From a bacterium (GTDB lineage Bacteria; Cyanobacteriota; Vampirovibrionia; Gastranaerophilales; Gastranaerophilaceae), in NCBI GenBank assembly GCA_017470245.1, contig JAFUEV010000042.1, forward strand, positions 18,109 through 82,108: DNA of 64,000 bases. The letters are read 5' to 3'. Every line of letters begins with the position of its first letter. Position 1 is the first letter of the stretch. Shown piece after piece: positions 17,325 through 24,815 of the stretch. Made by a program: the position numbers and the translations under genes. The notes under the pieces were generated by a model that was not told where the DNA came from, made no database searches, and saw only the letters and a list, made by a program, of their open reading frames with translations.

Positions 17325-17357
17325 AAAAGGATTTGCTATTTGGCAAGTCCTTTTTAT
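17325..17357 (+). terminator. Intrinsic terminator after tRNA-Gly
   Basis: AAAAGGATTTGC and GCAAGTCCTTTT pair around TATTTG and run into T-residues, five bases beyond the tRNA 3' end. Confidence 0.8.
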
Positions 17358-17478
17358 TTGTATAGTTTTACAGGACTGTTTATGTGTATTATTTCTGGTA
17401 GTTCCTATTGTATTTTGTCGAGTAGTTCGGTTTTCTTTTTTTGATGTTTTTATTTTATAAAGTCCGCTATTTATAGGG

Positions 17479-17497
17479 GTTTTGGCGGTCGGAAGTT
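17479..17497 (+). repeat. Left copy of 19-bp terminal-like inverted repeat
   Basis: GTTTTgGCGGTCGGAAGTT; the reverse complement, with one mismatch, is at 18526-18544. A partial third copy of GGTCGGAAGT is at 17676-17685. Confidence 0.65.
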
Positions 17498-17499
17498 TA

Positions 17500-17628
17500 A
17501 CTTTACCAAAAAAACCGATTTACTCATATTTACTCATTATTTACTCACACCGGTTGCTTACTTTCCAATAATAGCAAGAAATTTTTTAGAGCGGTTTTTT
17601 TGGAATAGAGCGGTTTTTTTGGTAAAGT
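17500..17628. repeat. Cluster of CGGTTTTTTTGG repeats
   Basis: Two direct copies of AGAGCGGTTTTTTTGG lie 19 bp apart (17588-17603 and 17607-17622). The second, extended by TAAAGT to 17628, is an exact 18-bp inverted match to 17500-17517. Three near-tandem TTTACTCA units lie between them (about 17519-17549). The cluster resembles a transposon end or operator region. No gene is visible in 17358-17727. Confidence 0.6.
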
Positions 17629-17727
17629 AAATTTTTAAATTTCTAATAAAATTTTATGACACATAACAACACAATGGTCGGAAGTCGTGTTCCAATCTTT
17701 TGACTTCAGAGTTAATGTTGTTGTGCC

Positions 17728-18120
17728 ATGAATAATATATATATAAATATAAAAGATATTCAAGATAACACAGGATCTCCAATAGTATTATCAGGAATGG
17801 CATTTGTAGATAAAAAGATTTCAAGATTAAAACATTTTGAAGACAGATTATTTAAAAAATTAAAATTTGAGCATTATTCAGAAGAAGATTTAAGAGATAT
17901 TCTTAATCAGATAACTGATCTTGAATTTAGTGATGATGCAATAACATATCTTGCAACACGCACAAATCAGTTCCGAAAAATTGTTCAGACTTTGGAACAG
18001 TTAGAAAAACAAGCAAAGACAAATCAATTAAATGTAATTACAGAAGATATTTTGAAAGGAAGATTTAATGAAAGACAAAATATTAAAATTATGCCGCCGG
18101 CTCAAAAAGTGTACGCTTGA
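17728..18120 (+). pseudogene. C-terminal fragment of a MuB/TnsC/TniB-like transposition ATPase
   Basis: The 130-aa frame opens directly in the sensor region of an AAA+ domain: DIQDNTGSPIVLSGM (about 10-24) corresponds to the DxxGVPIVLIG strand of MuB-like ATPases, followed by FEDRLFKKLKFEHYSEEDLRDIL and the helical lid. Walker A and Walker B, which should lie upstream, are absent, and in-frame stops close the frame five codons before the ATG. So it is a truncated gene of about 40 percent of normal length. A hairpin-forming stretch (17657-17728, with near-matching ACACATAACAACA and TGTTGTTGTGCC arms) precedes it. Family assignment is by eye. Confidence 0.6.
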
Positions 18121-18337
18121 TGAATTATTATCTTTGACAGAAGAAAAAGAATATATTATAAAATCAGCCTTAACTTATCTTGAAAATATCGGTTGTATAA
18201 AAATAGATCATAATTTAATTTTATTTATACAAAATCCTCAAAAAACTAATATTGAACAAAAAAGACTGAATATTATTGTTAAGTGCTGTGGGTGGTATAG
18301 GTGCAGGCATGGTTGGAGGTGCAATAGGAGGAATTGA
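18068..18337 (+). pseudogene. Winged-helix-like protein of the transposon remnant, probably broken
   Basis: An 89-aa frame overlapping the ATPase fragment by 53 bp. The first 55 residues (LDELLSLTEEKEYIIKSALTYLENIGCIKI) look like a winged helix-turn-helix, as found after the B ATPase in Mu-like elements. The tail from about residue 72 (CCGWYRCRHGWRC) is compositionally odd and overlaps the next reading frame, which suggests a fusion through deletion or frameshift. Confidence 0.45.
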
Positions 18338-18467
18338 AAATAAGAACCGATGTGTTTTAGAAATTCAAATAAAACATAATGACGAATTAAAGAGCTTATA
18401 TATTACATCAAGCAAAGCAGAATTAGAAAAACTTGCAGTTGATATTGAAAATAAAGTGAAAGTGTGA
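18276..18467 (+). pseudogene. C-terminal piece with Gly-rich membrane segment
   Basis: A 63-aa frame starting inside the previous gene in another frame. It opens with a glycine-rich hydrophobic segment (AVGGIGAGMVGGAIGGI) and ends in a soluble beta/alpha stretch (LEIQIKHNDELKSLYI...). It is probably the tail of a longer protein whose start was lost with the internal deletion of the element. It could be a real small membrane protein, but no ribosome site is evident. Confidence 0.4.
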
Positions 18468-18525
18468 GCAGTTAAAATGCAGATAAAGTGCAAGAAAGAT
18501 TAGTTTGATAATTCCGTATTTAAAC

Positions 18526-18544
18526 AACTTCCGACCGCTAAAAC
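18526..18544 (-). repeat. Right copy of 19-bp terminal-like inverted repeat
   Basis: AACTTCCGACCGCtAAAAC, the reverse complement of 17479-17497 with one mismatch, marking the right side of the transposon remnant. Confidence 0.65.
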
Positions 18545-18599
18545 TCAAACAACAAGCCAACTTTACAAAAAAATATCAAACTAACCATTTCTATCAATG

Positions 18600-18790
18600 T
18601 GATTGAACTAATACACGGACTGTGCCGAGCCAAAATGATTAAATATCATTTTGCGAGAGGGAGCCGTACGCACGTTGAAGATTGCACGAAGAAATGAGTG
18701 CAATATGAAACGGTTTGGAAAACCGCGCTATGCGAATACCTGTAGAAATAAAAAAAAGAATAGGACAGAAGATATCTGTCCTATTTTTAT
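18600..18790 (+). ncRNA. Candidate structured non-coding RNA ending in a terminator
   Basis: No open frame, but a dense run of hairpins: CAAAATGAT/ATCATTTTG (18631-18653), ATTGCAC/GTGCAAT, CGGTTT/AAACCG and CGC/GCG, followed by an intrinsic terminator. It is markedly more GC-rich than flanking DNA. An 11-base block (GACTGTGCCGA, 18618-18628) and a 10-base block (GAGAGGGAGC, 18655-18664) recur with the same spacing beside tRNA-Pro at 30.87 kb. I cannot match it to 6S, SRP, RNase P, tmRNA or a known riboswitch. The 5' end is not defined. Confidence 0.5.
18759..18790. terminator. Bidirectional terminator between the candidate RNA and tRNA-Met
   Basis: AATAGGACAGA/TCTGTCCTATT is an 11-bp perfect stem with T-runs on both strands. 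It serves the plus-strand RNA and the minus-strand tRNA-Met. Confidence 0.88.
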
Positions 18791-18864
18791 TAGCTGAGGA
18801 TGGATTCGAACCGTCGACCTTACGGGTATGAGCCGTACGCTCTCACCAACTGAGCTACTCAGCC
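18791..18864 (-). tRNA. tRNA-Met (CAT)
   Basis: Minus-strand cloverleaf: acceptor GGCTGAG/CTCAGCT (with a terminal G-T pair), D-arm AGCTCAGTTGGT, anticodon stem-loop GTACGGCTCATACCCGTA with CAT, and T-arm GGTTCGAATCC. The G1-paired acceptor suggests elongator Met rather than initiator; a lysidine-modified tRNA-Ile is also possible from a CAT anticodon. No CCA is encoded. Confidence 0.92.
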
Positions 18865-18984
18865 AAAAAGCTATTTACATTATTATATGCTCAAAAAAAA
18901 ATTACAATACTTTTAATAAAAAAAACTAAAAATTAATCAATTGTACAATGTTTTTTTCTTAATTAAATCTAATAAATATTCATT

Positions 18985-20310
18985 ATGAATATTGTTAATA
19001 AACTTTTAATTGCTTTAAATGAAACTACGGAATTAAAGGAAGATACTCAAAGCCGAGATAAAACTTATTATTCTTTAAATTGTTACGGACATCAAAAGAA
19101 ATGGCTTGCCAATATTTTGCCGTCCGAGCTTTTAACGAAAAGTGTAAAATCAGCAATAGAATCTATTGTTACTCTTTGTGAAAATGATATATTTTACAAT
19201 AATTTTCCTGATAATGTTAAAAGTCCTGATTATGGGGATAATTGGGGACGACTTGCAAATTATATAGAATTGAATAATAGAGCAATAGCATATATGAACA
19301 ATGATAGAACCTGTTGCGGAATTTTAAGTTGTATAAAATTATTGCCTGCAATACCTCCTTCTGCAAAAAGTTGGGCTAATTGTATTATTATTTCTCAGAT
19401 TTTTCCCAATATTTACGGGGATACGTATAACAAAGGTGCATTTGAAGAAAATTCAATATATGGTTTAAAATTAAATGCAGGTTATAGTCATAATATTATT
19501 TCAAATGAAATCCAAGAAAAAATCTCACCAAAAGAGCAAATAGAAGCCTTTAATATTTTGGCTCATTTTAGAGGTATAAAAACAGGTTTTAGGATGGTTA
19601 TTTCAGAAGATCAAATGAAAGTTTGTTATCCTTCTCATGAAGAAATTTTCAGATGGAGTAATCCGGAACACGAAGAAATTTTTATAAAAGAATGTAGTGA
19701 GCTTATGAATTTAGGTTTTGAAGCAATGTTTATTGATTCAGCTAAACACATAGGCGGATATGATATGCAAAATTATACAGGGGTAGGTGCTCTGCCGGAA
19801 TATGCACAAATGCAGCATATTTTGCATGAAATAAGAAAAAGAAGCGGAAAAACAACTATAAGTTTTATAGGTGAAAAAAGTACAGATGATTTTTTACGCT
19901 ACGAAAAATTGGGCTTAAATGCAGGAACTGATTATATAACAGGCGATAGCTTCTATGCGGTGCGAGAACTTTCTGAACAATTAAAATACAACAGAATTTA
20001 TGCTCCCGGGGTAGAAATTGAAAATGATAACTATGAAGGCGGAATTACTTATGAACAACGTCTTAACAGAATAAATTCCGCTCTTTTCGGTTTCTATAAT
20101 GCAAGTGATAAATTACCAAGTTTTATGCAGACTAATGACATCTTTCCATTGAGATACGATACAAATACGCATCATATAATGATGACTAATCCATCATATT
20201 CACAAGATGGTACCCCTGAAAGCCATTGGGAAAATTTATTTACAAAAGATGACGGAAGATTATATAACCACAAAGTCGCGGAGTTGTTTGCTCACGCACT
20301 TTGCTTATAA
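18985..20310 (+). CDS. Alpha-amylase-superfamily (GH13-like) protein, substrate unknown
   Basis: A 441-aa soluble protein without signal peptide. The second half reads like a TIM barrel of the alpha-amylase type: EAFNILAHFRGIKTGFRMVI around 185-205, GFEAMFIDSAKHIGG with a candidate nucleophile Asp251 (compare GFRxDAxKHI in GH13), and SFIGEKSTDD with a candidate acid/base Glu297. Classical region I (DxVxNH) is not evident, so activity is uncertain. The gene precedes a ferritin-like gene by 15 bp, implying one operon. Cytoplasmic glycan handling is the simplest guess. The call is inference from motif resemblance. Confidence 0.5.
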   Translation: MNIVNKLLIALNETTELKEDTQSRDKTYYSLNCYGHQKKWLANILPSELLTKSVKSAIESIVTLCENDIFYNNFPDNVKSPDYGDNWGRLANYIELNNRAIAYMNNDRTCCGILSCIKLLPAIPPSAKSWANCIIISQIFPNIYGDTYNKGAFEENSIYGLKLNAGYSHNIISNEIQEKISPKEQIEAFNILAHFRGIKTGFRMVISEDQMKVCYPSHEEIFRWSNPEHEEIFIKECSELMNLGFEAMFIDSAKHIGGYDMQNYTGVGALPEYAQMQHILHEIRKRSGKTTISFIGEKSTDDFLRYEKLGLNAGTDYITGDSFYAVRELSEQLKYNRIYAPGVEIENDNYEGGITYEQRLNRINSALFGFYNASDKLPSFMQTNDIFPLRYDTNTHHIMMTNPSYSQDGTPESHWENLFTKDDGRLYNHKVAELFAHALCL

Positions 20311-20325
20311 CAGAAAGGAACAAAA

Positions 20326-21624
20326 ATGAACGTATTACAAGAAAAAGGTATTCCGATAGATAAACAGATAAGAACCTGGCATGATATAGTTAAACGACCA
20401 TATTGCAGAGCTCATGTTGATTGTTATTCCAGAACAAGACAAATATTATTAAACGGAATTGAAACGGAAGCTTGGAGCTTTAAACATCATTTTGTAAGAA
20501 AATCTGATGATATGGAATTAAATAAAACTCTGGTAAAAATAAGACGACTTGAAGATATGCAGCAAACTACTGTTAATTGGTTATGCCCTGCAAATCAAAC
20601 AGTTTTGGATACAACATTGGGTTATGAACAGGTCGCTGTTGATTTAACTGCTTGGCTTGCTCAAAATGAAAAGGATAAATATGTAAAAGAAACTTTTGAT
20701 TTTGGGCTCTTGGAAGATTTTGACCATTTATACAGATATTCTCAATTCGCATATATGATTGAAGAAACTGATCCTAATGAAATAGTTCAAAAGATGACTG
20801 ATGTTATGATTGCTCGTCCTACTCAAAATCATCATAATTGTAATGCTATCAGAATCAGAAAACCTTATGATAAAGATAAAACTTCACCCGAAACAAAAGT
20901 AAATATTTTAACATTAATATCAGCAGAACAGCAAACCCATAATTTTTATGCAGAACACGGTTTTATGTATGGAAATAATGACTTAAAACGTTTATATGCA
21001 GAGATTTGTGATATTGAAGAAGAACACGTTACAATGTATGAAACACTTGTTGACCCGAATGAATCAATGCTGGAAAAGTGGTTAATTCATGAGTTTACAG
21101 AGGTTTGTAACTATCATAATTGTTATAAAGATGAAACGGATGAACGCCTGAAACTTATATGGGAAGAATTTATGCAAATGGAAATTGCCCATTTAAAAGT
21201 TGCTGCGGAACTGTTTGAAAAATATGAAAAACGTGGAGCAGATGAAGTTATTGGCTCAGAACTTGTTCTCCCTTGTCATTTTGAAAGTCAAAAAGAATAT
21301 GTTTCAAAAGTTATTGAGACAGAAGCAGATAAACGTCTGGGCGGAAAACAAGACTATAATAAAATTGATGAATTACCTGATGACTGGGCAAGCTATAAGG
21401 TTCAAGAAATGGTTGCAAAAGATGGTGCGCCTTCTGAACAGGCTATTAGATTAAGTATGCAATCAATAAATAGAGATATAGCTCATGCAGAGGAAAAATT
21501 ATTAAGAAAACAAGCTGATATTCTTGAAAAAGGATTGCAAAAAAAGGCACAAGCCCCCAACACCGTTACGCCGGATGAATATAAAAATTTTGAAAAAGTA
21601 GAACGAATTGATTTTATTGAATAG
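20326..21624 (+). CDS. Ferritin-like (diiron carboxylate) superfamily protein
   Basis: A 432-aa protein. The central helical part has two ExxH motifs in the right register for a diiron four-helix bundle: IEEEH (230-234) and MEIAH (E286 to H289), with additional carboxylates in SAEQQTHNFYAEHG (about 203-216) and EKWLIHEFTEVC. The N-terminal 180 residues are unassigned, and the C-terminal 80 residues form a predicted coiled helix rich in Lys/Glu/Gln. Such proteins store iron or reduce peroxide/oxygen. The 15-bp spacing to the GH13-like gene implies co-expression. Fold likely; function unproven. Confidence 0.65.
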   Translation: MNVLQEKGIPIDKQIRTWHDIVKRPYCRAHVDCYSRTRQILLNGIETEAWSFKHHFVRKSDDMELNKTLVKIRRLEDMQQTTVNWLCPANQTVLDTTLGYEQVAVDLTAWLAQNEKDKYVKETFDFGLLEDFDHLYRYSQFAYMIEETDPNEIVQKMTDVMIARPTQNHHNCNAIRIRKPYDKDKTSPETKVNILTLISAEQQTHNFYAEHGFMYGNNDLKRLYAEICDIEEEHVTMYETLVDPNESMLEKWLIHEFTEVCNYHNCYKDETDERLKLIWEEFMQMEIAHLKVAAELFEKYEKRGADEVIGSELVLPCHFESQKEYVSKVIETEADKRLGGKQDYNKIDELPDDWASYKVQEMVAKDGAPSEQAIRLSMQSINRDIAHAEEKLLRKQADILEKGLQKKAQAPNTVTPDEYKNFEKVERIDFIE

Positions 21625-21630
21625 ATATAA

Positions 21631-21660
21631 GAAAACGACCTCAAGTGAGGTCGTTTTCTT
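21631..21660. terminator. Bidirectional intrinsic terminator between convergent genes
   Basis: GAAAACGACCTCA/TGAGGTCGTTTTC is a 13-bp perfect stem between the ferritin-like gene and the VOC gene, directly at the stop codon of the latter. Confidence 0.85.
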
Positions 21661-22044
21661 TTACCATACAACTTTTTCTATTAATTCAATTTCATAACCG
21701 TCAGGATCTTTTATAAAAGCAATTAATGAACCTTTTCCGTTTAAATCAAACGGTTCATCGCTATATTCATATCCGTTAGAATGTAATCTTTTTGTAAATT
21801 CATCCATAGATTTGATGGAAAAAGCAAAATGACCAAAACCGTTACCTATATTATAACCATCTTTAGGGGTTTCGTCATTATAGGTTAATTCTATTTGAAT
21901 GCCTGTTTCTTTATCTGTTAAAAAATATAACCAGCAATCTTCTAAACGTCTTTTGGATTCAATTTCCATATCAAAAAGTCTTGTATAAAAATCCAAACTT
22001 TTTTGAATATCTTTAACTCTAATCATTATATGCAAAAGTGTCAT
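21661..22044 (-). CDS. VOC-family protein, lactoylglutathione lyase-like
   Basis: A 127-aa vicinal-oxygen-chelate protein similar to glyoxalase I. The start at 22044 follows a textbook AAAGGAG site; a longer upstream frame lacks one. The ligand pattern is present: His near residue 5 (LLHIMIRVKD), Glu in GIQIELT, His in GFGHFAF and Glu in GYEIELIE. It would isomerise methylglyoxal hemithioacetals if it is a true GloA. The last gene of the run ssb, sugar kinase, pdxA, this gene; it begins 10 bases after the pdxA stop. Confidence 0.82.
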   Translation of the reverse strand: MTLLHIMIRVKDIQKSLDFYTRLFDMEIESKRRLEDCWLYFLTDKETGIQIELTYNDETPKDGYNIGNGFGHFAFSIKSMDEFTKRLHSNGYEYSDEPFDLNGKGSLIAFIKDPDGYEIELIEKVVW

Positions 22045-22054
22045 AGTTTCTCCT

Positions 22055-22996
22055 TTAATATTCTGCTGCAAGTTTTATTGCATTTATCATACTATCAGCA
22101 TTTGCAATGTTTTGTCCTGCTATATCAAATGCAGTTCCATGTGCAGGTGAAGTTCTCAGTATATCAAGTCCAATGGTTGTATTTACACAATTATCACGCT
22201 GCATTATTTTTACAGGAATTAATCCCTGATCGTGATACATTGCAACATAACAATTATAGTTAGATTCATCAAGCTCGCATTTTGTAAATAAAGAGTCAGC
22301 GGCAAAAGGTCCTTCTATATTAATTCCTTCTGCTCTTAATTCTTTTACTGCAGGTATTATTGCATTTTGTTCTTCATCACCAAACATTCCGTTTTCCCCG
22401 CAATGAGGATTTAATCCGCAAATTGCAATTTTGGGGTTTGAAATTCCCAGTTGTATTTTTAATGAAGTATCCAAATTTTCTATTTTTGTTTTGATGTTGT
22501 CTTTTGTTATTTGAGAAGGGACATCTTTTAGTGCAATATGCCTTGTTATTAACATTATTGAATATGTATCACAAACAAATAACATTTCTGCTTTTTGGTG
22601 ATTTTGCGCAATATATTGTTCAATAATTTCTGTTTGTCCTGAGTAATTATGTCCTGCCATTTTCATTGCATTTTTAGAAACAGGTGCTGTTACTATTGCT
22701 TCTATTTCATTGTTTACTGCCATATTGCAAGCTTGAACTATAGCACGAAAAGCAAATTCTCCTGCTTCTTCTGTCTCTATTCCGAGTTTTATATCTTCTA
22801 ATCGATATGGAATTTCAACGATTTCGTAGTCTTTTTCAAGTTCTAAATTATGTTTTTCTTTGTAATAATTCAATATATGCTTGTTAGTTAAAATAACGAC
22901 TTTTTCTTTGGGTAAATCCAAAAAATTGAGTGCTTTTATTGTGATTTCAGGAGAAATACCGTTCGGATCTCCCATTGTTATTGCTATTTTTTTCAT
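22055..22996 (-). CDS. pdxA: 4-phospho-hydroxyacid dehydrogenase, PdxA/PdxA2 family
   Basis: A 313-aa NAD(P)-dependent dehydrogenase. Landmarks: ITMGDPNGISPEI (7-19), ITRHIALKDV, GLNPHCGENG (near 202-211) and the metal-binding MYHDQGLIPVK (His near 256). True PdxA oxidises 4-phosphohydroxy-L-threonine in pyridoxal phosphate synthesis. The adjacent DUF1537 sugar kinase, overlapping its start by one base, is the signature of the PdxA2 branch, in which the pair degrades D-threonate or D-erythronate to dihydroxyacetone phosphate. Which role applies cannot be decided by eye; gene symbol is for the family. Confidence 0.88.
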   Translation of the reverse strand: MKKIAITMGDPNGISPEITIKALNFLDLPKEKVVILTNKHILNYYKEKHNLELEKDYEIVEIPYRLEDIKLGIETEEAGEFAFRAIVQACNMAVNNEIEAIVTAPVSKNAMKMAGHNYSGQTEIIEQYIAQNHQKAEMLFVCDTYSIMLITRHIALKDVPSQITKDNIKTKIENLDTSLKIQLGISNPKIAICGLNPHCGENGMFGDEEQNAIIPAVKELRAEGINIEGPFAADSLFTKCELDESNYNCYVAMYHDQGLIPVKIMQRDNCVNTTIGLDILRTSPAHGTAFDIAGQNIANADSMINAIKLAAEY

Positions 22997-24303
22997 TATT
23001 TATCCTGTTCAAAATATTTTATAATATCAATTAAAGTGTTTTGAGTGCCAAGGTTGCCTGACTTTGTAACAATAAATTGTCCTTTGTGGTCAACACCCAA
23101 AGGAATAGCAGGTGCAACGGTGTCAATCGTTTGAAGGTTTTTACTCCCTATTGCTCTGCAACATTTTGAAGAAGTTTCTCCACCAACAGTAATAAGAATT
23201 GCTTCTTTTTGTGATATAACACTCTTTGTAACATTTGCAAGATAATCACAGATTTTAGAAATAAAAACATCTTTCGGTAATTCGTGTTCAAGTAATAAAT
23301 CCGTTAATTCATCATTGTTTTCTATTAATTTAGATGAGTGAACAATAACGGTATTTTCCTTTATCAAATTGTTAACTATACGTTGAGCGATTTCTTTATA
23401 ATCATCCGAGAAAATATTTTCAGGCTTTATAGCAATAAAATAAGTATTTTCAATATCATCATTTTCTTTTAAACGCTTAATTTGAGAAGCGGTTAAATCA
23501 GTAGCACTACCTGATACAATTAATTTAGGAAGTTTAGGAATATTAATTTCTTCAGATGTTTTTTCACTGTAGTCAGGATACCATATTTTACTTAATGCTT
23601 GAGCTGCACCTGCAGAACCTACGGGTAAAATTTTGTAATTACTTTTAGTAACTGCAAGTGCGATTTGTTCCAAATCGGTTGTAGAAACAGCATCCGCAAC
23701 AATTAATTTTTTACCCTTTGAAATAAAATCATTTAATTTTGTGAGAATAGGACCTGCACCTTTCATAACCGTATCTAAACTGATTAGTTCTACGAAATCC
23801 TTCATTTCCGCAGGAATTTGATTCCTTAAAATATTTACTATATTTGATTCTGTAATAGGAAAGGCAGGGTCTCTTGAAACTTCTGTACGTTGGAGAGGAA
23901 TGCCTTTAACAAGGTGATAACCGCCAATTGTTGTTCTTCCTTCATTTGGGAAAGCAGGAAATATAACCGCAACATCAAATTCCAGTTTTTCAATTAATGT
24001 TAGGACTTCAGCTGCTATATTACCTCTAAGTACGGAGTCAATTTTTTTATAAATATGTTCAAAATTATATTTTTTGATAATATTTTCAGCTACTTTTAGA
24101 ACTTTTTTGTGGGCAGAATCTGCATCAATATTTCTGGATTCTGTAGACATAGCAAATACTTCCGTTTTTAAACTTTCGTCAACGGAAATATCATCTCCAA
24201 AAGCAACTTGCGTTTTACATCCTCGCAAAAAGAACTGCAAAGATGTATCATTTGCACCTGTTAGGTCATCAGCTATAATACAAATATAATTGGATGTATC
24301 CAT
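22996..24303 (-). CDS. Four-carbon acid sugar kinase (DUF1537/DtnK-OtnK family)
   Basis: A two-domain ATP-dependent kinase acting on C4 sugar acids such as threonate or erythronate. The N-terminal substrate domain opens with CIIADDLTGANDT, the family's catalytic region, and has KKIDSVLRGN around 90-100. The C-terminal nucleotide-binding domain has the GGETSSKCC segment (about 380) and the final PLGVDHKGQFIVTKSGNLG. The ATG at 24303 is chosen; a GTG 18 bases upstream overlaps ssb. Its product would feed the adjacent PdxA2-like dehydrogenase. Confidence 0.85.
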   Translation of the reverse strand: MDTSNYICIIADDLTGANDTSLQFFLRGCKTQVAFGDDISVDESLKTEVFAMSTESRNIDADSAHKKVLKVAENIIKKYNFEHIYKKIDSVLRGNIAAEVLTLIEKLEFDVAVIFPAFPNEGRTTIGGYHLVKGIPLQRTEVSRDPAFPITESNIVNILRNQIPAEMKDFVELISLDTVMKGAGPILTKLNDFISKGKKLIVADAVSTTDLEQIALAVTKSNYKILPVGSAGAAQALSKIWYPDYSEKTSEEINIPKLPKLIVSGSATDLTASQIKRLKENDDIENTYFIAIKPENIFSDDYKEIAQRIVNNLIKENTVIVHSSKLIENNDELTDLLLEHELPKDVFISKICDYLANVTKSVISQKEAILITVGGETSSKCCRAIGSKNLQTIDTVAPAIPLGVDHKGQFIVTKSGNLGTQNTLIDIIKYFEQDK

Positions 24304-24310
24304 ATAAGTT

Positions 24311-24637
24311 TTAATTATCACCTTTTTTGCTGCCGAGAAGTCTCATTGCATTAGCTCTGATAACAAAACGTTCTTTTTGTTCGCCGTCTTGACCTGTCCA
24401 TTTGTTTGAAATAAGACGACCTTCAATACATACTAATCCGCCTTTTTTTACATATTCACCTGCTATTTCAGCGGATTTATCCCATAATTCTATATTAAAC
24501 CAATCGGTTGTTTCTGCTTTGCTTTTATAATCCCATCTTGAAACAGCAACGGAAAAAGTGGTTTTTACTTTGCCTGATTCAAAATATTTAACGTCGGGAT
24601 CTTGACCTGCTCTGCCTACTACAACTACTGAATTCAT
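24311..24637 (-). CDS. ssb: Single-stranded DNA-binding protein, short form
   Basis: An OB-fold SSB of 108 aa. The start at 24637 has AGAGG 8 bases upstream; upstream residues of a longer frame are not SSB-like. The OB core reads VVVVGRAGQDPDVKYFESG, TDWFNIELWDKSAE and KGGLVCIEGRL. The protein stops at LLGSKKGDN directly after the fold, so it lacks the glycine-rich linker and acidic DDDIPF-type tip that recruits partner proteins. Short SSBs of this sort occur in cyanobacteria and as accessory paralogues, so a second SSB may exist in the genome. Confidence 0.88.
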   Translation of the reverse strand: MNSVVVVGRAGQDPDVKYFESGKVKTTFSVAVSRWDYKSKAETTDWFNIELWDKSAEIAGEYVKKGGLVCIEGRLISNKWTGQDGEQKERFVIRANAMRLLGSKKGDN

Positions 24638-24815
24638 GATTATAACCTCTTTCTTATACAAGTCATTATATTTAAAAATTATCTTTTTTGCAAAATTACT
24701 GGAAATAGTATTAAGATTTAATACTAAAAATTTCAAATATGTTTAATATTAATTAATTCGTGAAATATAAATTCTATACTTCCGTATAAATTTTGATTAT
24801 ACAGGGCTCTCTTTA

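Larger units (their letters stand above)
17479..18573 (+). mobile_element. Decayed Mu/Tn7-like transposon remnant with repeated ends
   Basis: About 1.1 kb between a 19-bp near-perfect inverted repeat with the core GCGGTCGGAAGTT (17479-17497 and 18526-18544, one mismatch). Further repeats of a CGGTTTTTTTGG type occur at 17500-17517 (inverted), 17588-17603 and 17607-17628, with a degenerate copy near 18560-18573. Clusters of short repeats at both ends are typical of transposase-binding sites in Mu- and Tn7-like elements. Inside are a truncated transposition ATPase, an overlapping winged-helix-like gene and the tail of a third gene. No transposase gene remains. Confidence 0.55.

Noticed and set aside
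18600..18790. Group II intron, 6S, SRP, RNase P or tmRNA identity for the candidate RNA
   Set aside because: The GAGCCGTACGCAC segment recalls group II domain V, but the pairing partner and bulged stem are absent. None of the conserved cores of the other RNAs (such as the RNase P GAGGAAAGTCC block or the tmRNA resume region) is visible.
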